Source of the DNA: Catellatospora sp. KI3
GTDB taxonomy: Bacteria > Actinomycetota > Actinomycetes > Mycobacteriales > Micromonosporaceae
Length of the DNA stretch: 64,000 nucleotides
Assembly: GCF_029948125.1 (NCBI RefSeq)
Contig: NZ_JASAMB010000011.1
Location: forward strand, 1-64,000
Reading direction: 5' to 3'
The notes beneath the pieces were generated by a model. That model ran no database searches and was not told where the DNA came from. It saw nothing but the letters and a program-made list of their open reading frames with translations. Positions 26,789 through 34,663 of this stretch are shown here, piece by piece. The stretch's first letter is position 1. Each line of letters starts with the position of its first letter. The translations under genes and the position numbers were made by a program.

Positions 26789-27376
26789 ATGTGGAAGGCA
26801 CGAGTCGTGGCCGTGCTGGCCGCGGTCGCGGTGAGTGTCCCGCTGTACGCCCAGCCCGCCGCGGCGGCACCGCGGCTCACGCTGAGCAAGTCCAGCGGAC
26901 TGTCCAACGGCAGCCAGATCACGGTCAACGGCTCCGGGTTCACCGCGAACCTGAAGCAGATCGCGATCGGGCAGTGCATCGCGAACCCGGTCGGCCCGAC
27001 CGACTGCAACCTGGCCGGGGGTGCCCAGTTCGTCAACGCCGACGGCAGCGGGAAGATCCCGGCCGTCACGTTGAAGCTGGCGACGAAGTTCGGGTCGTAC
27101 GACTGCACCAAGCGGCAGTGCGTGATCGCGGCGCAGATCCTGCCGTCGTCGGCCTCCGACGCCGTGGTGAAGGCGAACCGGGCGAGCACGCAGATCTCGT
27201 TCGGCGCGGCGAGCTCGCCCAAGCCGGGCGTCAGCACCAGCCCGGACGCCCTGGCCAAGACCGGCCCCGGGGACGAGCACTGGGTGCTGGTGCTGGGCGG
27301 CTCCGCGCTGCTGCTGCCCGGTATCGGGCTGCTGCTGCTCCTGCCGCGCCGCCGCCGGGCGGCCGCCGCAGCGTAG
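26789..27376 (+). CDS. Neocarzinostatin-fold surface protein with LAxTG sortase signal
   Basis: A 195-residue exported protein. The signal peptide ends at PAAAAP. The mature domain begins RLTLSKSSGLSNGSQITVNG and has four cysteines at 63, 73, 106 and 111. The 10- and 5-residue spacings match the two disulfides of neocarzinostatin-family apoproteins. The C-terminus has LAKTG (155-159), a hydrophobic helix and an Arg-rich tail: a sorting signal of the LAxTG type used by class E sortases. A GGAGG ribosome binding site lies 8 bp after the fusion-transporter stop, so it is the last gene of the unit. No enediyne genes are present, so a structural or ligand-binding surface role is more likely than chromophore carriage. 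Confidence 0.8.
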   Translation: MWKARVVAVLAAVAVSVPLYAQPAAAAPRLTLSKSSGLSNGSQITVNGSGFTANLKQIAIGQCIANPVGPTDCNLAGGAQFVNADGSGKIPAVTLKLATKFGSYDCTKRQCVIAAQILPSSASDAVVKANRASTQISFGAASSPKPGVSTSPDALAKTGPGDEHWVLVLGGSALLLPGIGLLLLLPRRRRAAAAA

Positions 27377-27392
27377 GCGGCGCGCGGTGACC

Positions 27393-27434
27393 CGGACCGG
27401 TCCGGGCGGGTGAGCCCCCGCCCGGACCGGTCCG
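27393..27434. terminator. Large hairpin ending the surface/transport locus
   Basis: Perfect 18-bp inverted repeat (CGGACCGGTCCGGGCGGG, arms 27393-27410 and 27417-27434) with a 6-nt loop. Further GC pairing flanks it. It lies between convergent genes and so probably serves both directions. Confidence 0.92.
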
Positions 27435-27442
27435 CCGCGCGC

Positions 27443-27931
27443 TCAGACGGTCTGGCGGTGGCGGTCGGTCCACTGCGGAGCGCTGAGCAGGTGGTGGTTG
27501 TCGTACTGCTCCTGCGCGGCCTTGATGTCCTCGGCCGTGGCCTGCCCGGCGTGGAAGCGGTCGAGCAGGCGGTAGTACTCGAAGCGGGCGGGGCCCGGGG
27601 TGAACAGGAACAGCACGTCGGCGTCGGTGCCGGGTGCGGGTGCGAACGCGTGCGGCATATACGGCGGGACGATCAGCAGGTCACCCTGGTTGAGCGTGAC
27701 GATCTCCTCGCCGAGCAGCACCTCCAGCTCCCCGCCGAGCATGAAGAGGATCTCGTCGGAGCGTTCGTGGAAGTGCGGCGGGGCGCCGGGTGAACCGGCC
27801 TTGAGCAGCGAGCGGTTGCTGGTCAGCACGTTGCCCGTGTGCGGGGCGTCGGCCAGCAGCGTGATGACGCTGCCCGGGTCGCGGGTCAGCCGCTCCGCCT
27901 CGCCGGCCCGCACCAGTACTCCTCCGCGCAT
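27443..27931 (-). CDS. Cupin-domain protein
   Basis: Small single-domain cupin of 162 residues. Cupin motif 1 is visible as PPHFHERSDEILFMLGGELEVLLG and motif 2 as DLLIVPPYMPHAF; the His/Glu residues would bind a metal. The C-terminal 50 residues are helical and charged. The ATG at 27931 was chosen for its GGGAGG ribosome binding site over an upstream TTG. It is divergent from a TetR gene, with two operator-like palindromes between, so it is the probable target of that regulator. The substrate is unknown. Confidence 0.88.
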   Translation of the reverse strand: MRGGVLVRAGEAERLTRDPGSVITLLADAPHTGNVLTSNRSLLKAGSPGAPPHFHERSDEILFMLGGELEVLLGEEIVTLNQGDLLIVPPYMPHAFAPAPGTDADVLFLFTPGPARFEYYRLLDRFHAGQATAEDIKAAQEQYDNHHLLSAPQWTDRHRQTV

Positions 27932-27962
27932 CGCGGCCTCCCTCAATGATGTGGAGTCAAGG

Positions 27963-28038
27963 CGAGACAGCCCGTCTCGTCTTGCGCAGACGGTAGGCGC
28001 TGCTCGTGGAGGGTGTCAAGACGAGACGTACCGTTTCG
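27963..28038. promoter_or_regulatory. Pair of 17-bp TetR operator-like palindromes
   Basis: CGAGACAGCCCGTCTCG (27963-27979) and CGAGACGTACCGTTTCG (28022-28038) share the form CGAGACnnnCCGTyTCG. They lie between the divergent cupin and TetR genes, one close to each start codon. Confidence 0.75.
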
Positions 28039-28050
28039 CCATGCGCTACG

Positions 28051-28638
28051 ATGCGTGACGTGACCCCACCTCCACCGGACGCCACCCGCCGTAATGAGCA
28101 GTCCCGCCAGGCGATCCTCAAAGCCGCGCGCGAACTCTGCGCCGAGCGCGGCTACGCGGCGACGACCATCGAGGGCATCGCCGCCAAGGCGGGCGTCGGC
28201 AAGCAGACGATCTATCGCTGGTGGCCGTCGAAGGCGGCGGTGCTCATCGAGGTGATGGAGGAGCAGCGCGACCGGGCGGCCGGGTTCCCCGACACCGGCG
28301 ACATCTGGCGCGACCTGGGCACCCAGACGCGCAGCGTGATGCGGCTGTTCATGTCGGACTTCGGGCTGATCTGGCGCGGGCTGATCGGTTCGGCGCAGAC
28401 CGAGCAGGCCGCGGCCGACGGCGTACGGCGGATCCTGCGGGTGTCGATCGACCAGTGCACGGCCCGGCTGGCGAGGGCGCGCGACGCCGGGCAGCTGCGC
28501 GCCGACCTCGACCTGCAGCTGGCGGTCGAGCTGATCTACGGCCCGGTCTACCACACGTGGCTGCTGCGCGTGCGCACGATCGACGAGTCGTACATGGACA
28601 CCGTGCTGGCGGCACTGCGCCCCGCGCTGGCCCCGTAG
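28051..28638 (+). CDS. TetR-family regulator (cupin-linked)
   Basis: Regulator of about 195 residues. The helix-turn-helix reads RQAILKAARELCAERGYAAT followed by IEGIAAKAGVGKQTIYRWWPSK, as in AcrR-type TetR proteins with the WWPSK turn. The C-terminal half fits the common TetR_C ligand-binding type. Start ATG at 28051; GTG at 28060 is possible. It probably represses itself and the divergent cupin gene through the two palindromes between them. Confidence 0.92.
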   Translation: MRDVTPPPPDATRRNEQSRQAILKAARELCAERGYAATTIEGIAAKAGVGKQTIYRWWPSKAAVLIEVMEEQRDRAAGFPDTGDIWRDLGTQTRSVMRLFMSDFGLIWRGLIGSAQTEQAAADGVRRILRVSIDQCTARLARARDAGQLRADLDLQLAVELIYGPVYHTWLLRVRTIDESYMDTVLAALRPALAP

Positions 28639-28692
28639 CCCGGTGGCGCGCGGGCCCTACGATACGGCCATGTCCCTGGGCGGAGTGACCTC

Positions 28693-29304
28693 GTGAGGCT
28701 CGACTGGCCCGGCTGCCGCAACGCCCGCGACCTGGGCGGCCTACCCGCCGCGGACGGCGGCCGGATCCGGGCCGGGGCGCTGCTGCGCTCCGACCGGCAC
28801 GACCGGATGACCGAGGCGACGGTCCAGGCCCTGCGCGGCGGCGCCCTCAGCCGCATCCTGGATCTGCGCTGGTCCTGGGAGTGCGCCGAGCTGCCGAGCC
28901 CGTTCGCCCAGGATCCCTGCTACCGGCATACGCCGCTGCTCGAAGACGTGCTGGACTACGTGCCGCCGCCGGACAGCTACGCGCCGATGCTCGACCACAA
29001 CCAGGTCCGCATCGGCGCGGCCGTGCGCGCGTTCGCGCAGGCGCCGCCGGGCGCGGTGGTGATCCACTGCCACGCCGGGCGCGACCGCACGGGCGTGCTG
29101 GCCGCGCTGCTGCTGCGGACGGCGGGCGTGGACGACGACACGATCGCCGCCGACTACGCGCTGACCGAGGGCTGCGTGCCCGGCCCGATGCTGCACACCC
29201 TGGCCCACCTCGACCAGGCGCACGGCGGCGCGGCGGCCTACCTGGCGAAGGCCGGGGTCGGCGCCGACGACGTACGCGCGGTGCGCAGCCGGCTGCTCGC
29301 CTGA
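28693..29304 (+). CDS. Tyrosine-protein-phosphatase-like enzyme
   Basis: A 203-residue dual-specificity/PTP-fold phosphatase. The opening NARDLGGLPAADGGRIRAGALLRS is the LipA/Y_phosphatase3 signature. The catalytic loop HCHAGRDRTG contains C126 and R132 (CX5R). It may act on phosphotyrosine, phosphoinositides or other phosphoesters. The start is GTG at 28693. It lies 54 bp after the TetR gene and converges with a small membrane-protein gene. Confidence 0.9.
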   Translation: MRLDWPGCRNARDLGGLPAADGGRIRAGALLRSDRHDRMTEATVQALRGGALSRILDLRWSWECAELPSPFAQDPCYRHTPLLEDVLDYVPPPDSYAPMLDHNQVRIGAAVRAFAQAPPGAVVIHCHAGRDRTGVLAALLLRTAGVDDDTIAADYALTEGCVPGPMLHTLAHLDQAHGGAAAYLAKAGVGADDVRAVRSRLLA

Positions 29305-29309
29305 CCGGG

Positions 29310-29498
29310 TCAGCTGCCGCGCTTGCGCAGCCCGAACCAGGTCAGGGCCAGCCCGACGACGGCCGTGATCGGACCGACGACGGCCCACGTCCGGTCGCCG
29401 CTCATCGCGCTGCCGCCGAGCACGTCCAGCCCCTGCAGGGTCCACACGAGCCCGGACAGCACCAACAGGATCCCGATACCCGCCCACACCCAACGCAT
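29310..29498 (-). CDS. Small two-helix membrane protein
   Basis: A 62-residue protein with two membrane helices (about residues 5-22 and 40-56) separated by a polar loop that contains GGSAMSGDRTWAVVGP, and a basic C-terminus. The ATG at 29498 gives MRWVWAGIG; an in-frame GTG lies 9 bp upstream. Proteins with this exact layout seem widespread in actinomycetes, but no function is known to me. Confidence 0.78.
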   Translation of the reverse strand: MRWVWAGIGILLVLSGLVWTLQGLDVLGGSAMSGDRTWAVVGPITAVVGLALTWFGLRKRGS

Positions 29499-29633
29499 GA
29501 CCGACACGGTACGCGTCCGGGCCTGGTCGCGGCGTCAGCCGAACGGTGCCCGATGATCGCCGCGGTTGCGCGACCGGGGCCGCTGTCGTACGGTTTCGGC
29601 ACGCCACGCGAGCCGAGAGGAGGTCAGAACACC

Positions 29634-29684
29634 ATGTCCGATGTTCTGCGCCCCTTCCGCGGCCCGGCGTACTCGCGGAGCTGA
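29634..29684 (+). CDS. 16-residue leader peptide ORF
   Basis: A very short ORF, ATG to TGA, preceded by a strong ribosome binding site (AGAGGAGG, 8-9 bp upstream). It ends 29 bp before the start of the acetyltransferase gene. The encoded peptide is Arg/Pro-rich (MSDVLRPFRGPAYSRS). The ribosome binding site is better than that of the following gene, which suggests a translated leader controlling downstream expression. There are no repeated regulatory codons of the classical attenuator type. Confidence 0.4.
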   Translation: MSDVLRPFRGPAYSRS

Positions 29685-29713
29685 CCGGGGCGTTCGCCCG
29701 GAAGGATCCACCT

Positions 29714-30652
29714 ATGGCCGATCTGGTCATCCGCCCGCTCACCGCGGGCGAGGAGCACGTCTTCGACTCGATGCCCGACCCGCAGCCCGAACTGCGGCAG
29801 GTCGGCTACGCCGACGGCCTGGCCGGCGGCGGCTACCGGCCCGAGCACACCTGGATCGCCCAGCTCGACGGGCAGGTGGTGGCCCGGGCCGCCTGGCTGC
29901 TGCCGCCGGGTTCGGTGGGCCGCCCCTGGCTGGAGCGCTTCGACCTCACCGCCGAACCGTCGGTGGGCGCGGCGCTGCTGGCCGCCGCGCACCGCAGCCT
30001 CGGCGGCCCCACCGGCTACTACGCCTCGATGCCCGCGTCCTGGCGGCAGGTGCCGCACCAGCAGGCCGCGGCGCGGCCGCCGATGGCCGCGGCACGCCTG
30101 GCCGGCCTGGTCGAACAGGGCGAGCGGCTGCGTATGGCCTGGACCGGGACTCCGGTCGCGCCCGGCTCCGACCGACGCGCGCTCCGGTCCGCCGCCGACG
30201 CGGCCGAGACCGGGGCCCGGTGCACGTTCCGACCCGCGGCCGACGTGGCGGAGATCGAGGCGTTGACGGCCCGGGTCGGCGAGCCCGACGTGCTGACCGG
30301 AGCGGAGATCGCCCGCCTGGTGCGCGGCGTGGACCTGGCCCGGGAGCCGCTGAAATGGCTCTCCGGGCCGCCCGGGGACTGGCGCGTGGCACTGGTCGAC
30401 GGCGAGCCGGTCGGCCTGACCGGCCCGGCCGGAGACGCCTGCTACCCGATGATCGCCTACCTGGGCCTGCTCGACCCGCCCGATCCGGCGGTGCGCGCAG
30501 AGATGCTGGCCGACGCGGTCAGCGGCCTGGTCGCCGGGGGTGCGCTGGAGATCGTCGCCGACGTCGACGCCGACCGCCCCGGCGTCCGGGCAGACCTCGA
30601 ACGCACCGCCTTCGCCCCGGTCCGTTCCCGCGTCCACTTCGCACCGGCCTGA
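29714..30652 (+). CDS. GNAT-family acetyltransferase
   Basis: A 312-residue protein with two GNAT-like halves. The N-terminal half (MADLVIRPLTAGEEHVF) resembles the start of GNAT proteins. The C-terminal half (about 165-312) contains RVALVDGEPVGLTGP and a helix-rich end, but the classic acetyl-CoA loop (Q/RxxGxG/A) is not obvious. The catalytic status is therefore uncertain. GGAAGGA precedes the ATG. A leader ORF and a downstream hairpin bracket it as a single-gene unit. Confidence 0.7.
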   Translation: MADLVIRPLTAGEEHVFDSMPDPQPELRQVGYADGLAGGGYRPEHTWIAQLDGQVVARAAWLLPPGSVGRPWLERFDLTAEPSVGAALLAAAHRSLGGPTGYYASMPASWRQVPHQQAAARPPMAAARLAGLVEQGERLRMAWTGTPVAPGSDRRALRSAADAAETGARCTFRPAADVAEIEALTARVGEPDVLTGAEIARLVRGVDLAREPLKWLSGPPGDWRVALVDGEPVGLTGPAGDACYPMIAYLGLLDPPDPAVRAEMLADAVSGLVAGGALEIVADVDADRPGVRADLERTAFAPVRSRVHFAPA

Positions 30653-30659
30653 CGGACCC

Positions 30660-30692
30660 GCGCCCCCGGACCGTGGCCCGCTCCGGGGGCGC
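30660..30692 (+). terminator. Hairpin terminator after the GNAT gene
   Basis: An 11-bp perfect inverted repeat (GCGCCCCCGGA, arms 30660-30670 and 30682-30692) with an 11-nt loop, starting 8 bp after the stop codon. Confidence 0.8.
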
Positions 30693-30706
30693 GCCCGCGC
30701 GCAGCG

Positions 30707-30769
30707 TGCAGTTTCGGGGAAACTGCACGAATCGCGGCCATGATTCCGGCAGTTTCCCCCGAAACTGCA
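30707..30769. repeat. Palindromic element, copy C (63 bp)
   Basis: Same arms as copy B, with one extra C in the right arm (TTTCCCCCGAAA). The inner stem is GGAATC-like and imperfect. It lies in the 394-bp gap between the GNAT stop and the M23 peptidase start. The remaining 30770-31046 holds no gene and is the probable promoter and leader of the peptidase; I could not match it to a known riboswitch. Confidence 0.92.
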
Positions 30770-31046
30770 CCCACCGTTCGCTCGGGCGGCGCGGCGGGGT
30801 GTCCGGGATGGTGTATATGCGGCACCTGTCAGCGGGGTGTCCGGGTGTCGGAGCCGTCACATTCATGAGTGCGCATTTTCGCGGGTACCGGCTGGCGCAC
30901 CTGGGTAGACGGTCCCCGGCGGGGGGCGGAGCGCAACCCGTGGGGTTGTCCGCCCGGTGACGGGCCGTTACGTTGGTTCAGGTCTTGAAAGAGCACGCAA
31001 GGTGAACCGGCACATAGGATCACCGCGACGCTACGGAGAGTGTGTT

Positions 31047-31754
31047 GTGCAGTACCGGCCCGCGCTGTCGAAAGAGAGCGACCGATACCGGGGACGTCGA
31101 CGAGTCGACACCCCGCCACGGCACCGGTACGTCGCCGTGCTCGCCACCGCCGTCGCCGGAGCGGGGGTCGTGGCGTTCGGCGCCGGAGCGACCGTCGACG
31201 ACGGCAAGGCCGACCCGTACGCGGTCGAGATCTCGGCGTACTCGACGGGTGTGGCCGACCGCGCCGATACCGTCGACCGGGCCAGCCGGTCCGACACCCG
31301 CGAAGCGGTCGCCACGACCGACGACCGCGACCCGAACGCCTGGGTGCTGCCGCTGCACGACTTCAAGCTGACCTCGCGCTTCAAGTCCGACTGGAACCAG
31401 ACCCACCAGGGCGTCGACCTGGTCGGCCCAGCCGAGGGCACCGCGATCGGCGCGCTGCACCGGGGCACGGTCGTGCAGGCGGGCTGGAACGGCGCCTACG
31501 GCTACTCCGTCGTCGTCGACCACGGCGACGGCATCCGCTCGCTGTACGGGCACGCGAGCAAGGTGCTGGTGAAGGTCGGCCAGCGGGTCGAGGCGGGGCA
31601 GACCGTCGGGCTGCTCGGCAACACGGGCCTGTCCTACGGCACCCACCTGCGCCTCGAGGTCTACGTCAGCGGCGTTCCGCAGAACACGCTGGAGTGGCTG
31701 CGCGAGCAGAAGGTCGACCTCGAGCTGGAGATCGAAGCCGTCCTCGGCAGCTGA
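31047..31754 (+). CDS. M23-family cell-wall endopeptidase
   Basis: Exported or membrane-anchored peptidase of 235 residues. A basic N-terminus and one hydrophobic segment (VAVLATAVAGAGVVAFGAG) form a signal anchor. The C-terminal LytM/M23 domain has the zinc motif HQGVDLVGP and the second motif THLRLEV, with a normal VDHGDGIRSLYGHAS core. It should cleave peptidoglycan cross-bridges during growth. The GTG at 31047 was chosen for GGAGAG five bases upstream. Confidence 0.92.
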   Translation: MQYRPALSKESDRYRGRRRVDTPPRHRYVAVLATAVAGAGVVAFGAGATVDDGKADPYAVEISAYSTGVADRADTVDRASRSDTREAVATTDDRDPNAWVLPLHDFKLTSRFKSDWNQTHQGVDLVGPAEGTAIGALHRGTVVQAGWNGAYGYSVVVDHGDGIRSLYGHASKVLVKVGQRVEAGQTVGLLGNTGLSYGTHLRLEVYVSGVPQNTLEWLREQKVDLELEIEAVLGS

Positions 31755-31786
31755 CCACCCGGGCCGCGCGCGGCGGCCCGGGGTCA
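31752..31786. terminator. Bidirectional hairpin
   Basis: CCCGGGCCGC (31758-31767) pairs with GCGGCCCGGG (31773-31782), and flanking TGACC/GGTCA extends the stem. It lies between the convergent M23 peptidase and racemase-like genes, whose stop codons are almost adjacent. Confidence 0.85.
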
Positions 31787-31788
31787 CC

Positions 31789-32910
31789 TCAACCGGCCAG
31801 CCAGTCGGCCAGCACCTGGTCCGTGTGCTCGCCCGGTTCGGCGGGCGGTCCGCTCAGGGCCGCCGGCGTACGCGAGAAGCGAGGCGCGGGTGCGGGCTGC
31901 ACCACCCCGTCGCGGTCCACATAGGTCTGCCGTGCCCGCAGCTGCGGGTCGGCGGGCGCCTCGGCCCAGGACAGCACCGGCGCCACGCACCCGTCGCCGT
32001 CGGCGAACACCTCGGTCCACTCCTGCCGCGTACGCTGCGCGAACCGGTCGGCGATCGCGGTGCGCAGGCGGGGCCAGGTCGCCGGGTCGTACTGCGCGGC
32101 GGCCTCTTCGCCCAGGCCCAGGCGCTGGGCGAAGACGGCGAAGAACTGCGGTTCGATCGGGCCGACCGCCATGTGGCCGCCGTCGGCGGTGGCGTACACG
32201 TCGTAGAACGGGGCGCCGGAGTCGAGCAGGTTCACCCCGCGCCGGTCGCGCCAGGCGCCGCCCGCGCGCAGCCCCGCCACCATGGTGGCCAGGTGCGCCG
32301 CGCCGTCGGTGATCGCCGCGTCGACGACCTGCCCCTGGCCGCTGGCCTGTACCTCCCACAGCGCCGCGAGGATGCCGGTGGCCAGGTACAGTGCACCGCC
32401 GCCGAAGTCGCCGACCAGGTTGAGCGGGATCTGCGGTGGACCGCCGGCCCGGCCCATGGCGTGCAGGACGCCGGTGACGGCGAGGTAGGTGAGGTCGTGT
32501 CCGGCCGTGTGGGCGCGGGGGCCGTCCTGGCCCCAGCCGGTCATCCGGCCGTACACCAGGCGCGGCTGGCGGGCCAGGCACACGTCGGGGCCGAGGCCGA
32601 GCCGCTCGGCGACGCCCGGCCGGTACCCCTCGATCAGCACGTCGGCCCGCTCCACCAGCCGCAGCGCGGTCTCCAGGCCGGCCGGGTCCTTCAGATCGAG
32701 GGCGATCGAGCGCTTGCCCCGGTTCAGCAGGTCGAAGCGCGGCTCGACGGCCATGGTGCCGCCGCCGGGCCGGTCCACCCGCACCACGTCGGCGCCCAGG
32801 TCGGCCAGGTGCATGGCGCAGAACGGGCCGGGCCCGAGCCCGGCCAGCTCCAGCACCCGCAGCCCGCGCAGTGGGCCGGTCGGCGCAGGCGCCGCGATGC
32901 CGTCGGTCAT
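31789..32910 (-). CDS. Alpha-methylacyl-CoA racemase-like CoA-transferase family III protein
   Basis: A 373-residue CaiB/BaiF-family protein closest in motifs to alpha-methylacyl-CoA racemase. LELAGLGPGPFCAMHLADLGADVVRVDR is the family opening (first part quoted: LELAGLGPGPFCAM). A His in TAGHDLTYLAVTG and an Asp in NLVGDFGGG match the catalytic pair of bacterial MCR. AMACR enzymes epimerise 2-methyl branches so that branched-chain or sterol side-chain acyl-CoAs can enter beta-oxidation. The ATG at 32910 overlaps the stop of the ligase gene by 4 bp, so ligase and racemase are coupled: activation then epimerisation. Confidence 0.88.
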   Translation of the reverse strand: MTDGIAAPAPTGPLRGLRVLELAGLGPGPFCAMHLADLGADVVRVDRPGGGTMAVEPRFDLLNRGKRSIALDLKDPAGLETALRLVERADVLIEGYRPGVAERLGLGPDVCLARQPRLVYGRMTGWGQDGPRAHTAGHDLTYLAVTGVLHAMGRAGGPPQIPLNLVGDFGGGALYLATGILAALWEVQASGQGQVVDAAITDGAAHLATMVAGLRAGGAWRDRRGVNLLDSGAPFYDVYATADGGHMAVGPIEPQFFAVFAQRLGLGEEAAAQYDPATWPRLRTAIADRFAQRTRQEWTEVFADGDGCVAPVLSWAEAPADPQLRARQTYVDRDGVVQPAPAPRFSRTPAALSGPPAEPGEHTDQVLADWLAG

Positions 32911-34601
32911 GACGCTCCCGAGGTGTTGTAGAGCCGCTCGATCTCGGCGGCGTACTTGGCGGACACGGCCGAGCGGCGCAGTTTCAGGGTCGGGGTGAGC
33001 TCGTCGCCGCCGGGCTCCCACGGTCCGGGCAGGATCGCGAACTTCTTGATCTGCTCGACGCGGGACAGCGTACTGTTCGCGGCCGCGACGCCGTCGGCGA
33101 CGAGCGCGTGCGGGTCGGCGCCGGGTTCGCGCCGGTGCAGCGCCGCCAGCGCGTCGGCGTCGAGCACGAGCAGTGCGACGTTGTACGGCCGCCCGTCGCC
33201 GACCACGGCCACCGTCCCGACGAGCGGGCACGCCGACAGCAGCGCGCTCTCGATCGCCACCGGGGACATGTTCTTGCCCGCCGCGTTGATGATCAGTTCC
33301 TTCTTGCGCCCGACGATGCTCACGTACCCGTCGGCGTCCATCGTGGCCACGTCGCCGGTGCGCAGCCAGCCGTCCTCGAACAGCTCCTCGCTGCGCGCCC
33401 GGTCGCCCCGGTAGCCGCGGGTGGTGATCGCGCCGCGTACCAGCAGCTCGCCGTCGTCGGCCAGGCGCAGCTCGACCCCGGGCAGGGCCCGGCCGACCGT
33501 GCCGGGGCGGATCGCCGACGGCGGGTTCAGCGTGGCGACGCCACAGGTCTCGGTCATGCCCCACACGTCGCAGACGGTGACGCCCAGGTCCAGGAAGTAG
33601 GTCAGCACGGCGGGCGGCAGCGGCGCGGCGCCCGACATGACCCAGCGCGCCCGGTCCAGGCCGAGCTGGGCGCGTACCTTCGCGAGCACGACCCGGTCGG
33701 CCAGGCGGCCGAGCAGGCTGTCCGGCTTGGCGCGCATCGCGGCCCGCAGGAGCCGTCGGCGCGGGGCCGGGGCGGTCGCCAGCGCGTCCTCGATCCGGCC
33801 GCGCATCTTCTCCAGCACCCGGGGCACCGCCGCCCAGAACGTGGGCCGCACCTGCTGCAGCGCCTCGCCGAGCCGGGCCAGGTCGGACAGGCACACGATC
33901 TGCAGGCCGTACACGATGGGGATGTAGTGGCTGGCCAGGCGGTCGGCGATGTGCGCGGCGGGCAGGTAGGACAGGCCGACGTCGTCGGGTTGCAGGTCCA
34001 CCACCTGCGTCAGCCCGTCGATCTCGGCGAGCAGGTTGGCGTGCGTCAGCTCGACACCCTTGGGCAGCCCGGTGGTGCCGGAGGTGTAGATGATCGTGAG
34101 CAGGTCGTCGGGTCCGACGGCGGTCCACGCCGCGTCGAAGTCGAACCCGGCCGTCGCCGCCGCCGCCTTCAGCTCGGCCAGGGTGATCGCGCCGGTCGCC
34201 GGACCGTCCACGCAGACCACCGCATCCAGGGGCACGCCGCTGGCCAGCACCCGGGGCAGGTACTGCGACTCGGTGGCCACCAGCCGTGCCCCGCTGTCGC
34301 GCAGCACGTGGGCCAGCTGCTCGGGCGACGAGGTGTTGTACACCGACACCGGCACCGCGCCCAGGTGGACGGCGGCCAGGTCGAGCAGGTGGAACTCGGG
34401 GCGGTTGCCGAGCATCAGCGCCATCGCGTCGCCCCGGCCCAGCCCGAGCCCGGCCAGGCCCGCGGCCAGCGCGGCGACCTCCTCGGCGTACTCGGACCAG
34501 GTCAGCGCGCCGCCGCGGACATGGTCGCGCAACGCGACCGCCCCCGGTGTCCGGGCGGCGGTCTGCTGGAACACGGCGCACAGGCTCGCCGGTGTGGTCA
34601 T
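32907..34601 (-). CDS. Long-chain acyl-CoA ligase (FadD15-like)
   Basis: AMP-forming acyl-CoA synthetase of 564 residues. The P-loop-like motif is IIYTSGTTGLPKG, the adenylate motif GMTETCG, and the hinge/Asp motif GWLRTGDVA; the C-terminal lysine region is ELTPTLKLRR. The SLSYLPAAH-like segment (GLSYLPAAHIADR) and the linker domain are typical of the FadD15 subgroup that activates long-chain fatty acids. It is preceded by GGAGAGG and followed without gap by the racemase-like gene. In context it feeds fatty or steroid-derived acids into the beta-oxidation genes at 41.8-46.3 kb. Confidence 0.92.
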   Translation of the reverse strand: MTTPASLCAVFQQTAARTPGAVALRDHVRGGALTWSEYAEEVAALAAGLAGLGLGRGDAMALMLGNRPEFHLLDLAAVHLGAVPVSVYNTSSPEQLAHVLRDSGARLVATESQYLPRVLASGVPLDAVVCVDGPATGAITLAELKAAAATAGFDFDAAWTAVGPDDLLTIIYTSGTTGLPKGVELTHANLLAEIDGLTQVVDLQPDDVGLSYLPAAHIADRLASHYIPIVYGLQIVCLSDLARLGEALQQVRPTFWAAVPRVLEKMRGRIEDALATAPAPRRRLLRAAMRAKPDSLLGRLADRVVLAKVRAQLGLDRARWVMSGAAPLPPAVLTYFLDLGVTVCDVWGMTETCGVATLNPPSAIRPGTVGRALPGVELRLADDGELLVRGAITTRGYRGDRARSEELFEDGWLRTGDVATMDADGYVSIVGRKKELIINAAGKNMSPVAIESALLSACPLVGTVAVVGDGRPYNVALLVLDADALAALHRREPGADPHALVADGVAAANSTLSRVEQIKKFAILPGPWEPGGDELTPTLKLRRSAVSAKYAAEIERLYNTSGAS

Positions 34602-34621
34602 GGGCCTCTCCAGGGGACGGT

Positions 34622-34657
34622 CCGGCCGAGGGAGCCAGCGGTGGCTCCCCCGGCCGG
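34622..34657 (-). terminator. Hairpin terminator after the secreted hydrolase
   Basis: A 16-bp inverted repeat with one mismatch (arms 34622-34637 and 34642-34657) and a 4-nt loop. It lies just past the hydrolase stop codon and before the ligase start, so the ligase probably has its own promoter. Confidence 0.82.
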
Positions 34658-34663
34658 AGCGGA

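Noticed and set aside
26789-27376. Enediyne apoprotein belonging to an antibiotic cluster
   Set aside because: No enediyne polyketide synthase, deoxysugar or resistance genes are nearby, and the protein has a sortase signal.
30770-31046. Cyclic di-AMP (ydaO-type) riboswitch before the M23 peptidase
   Set aside because: Such riboswitches often precede actinobacterial cell-wall hydrolases, but I could not find the conserved core elements here.
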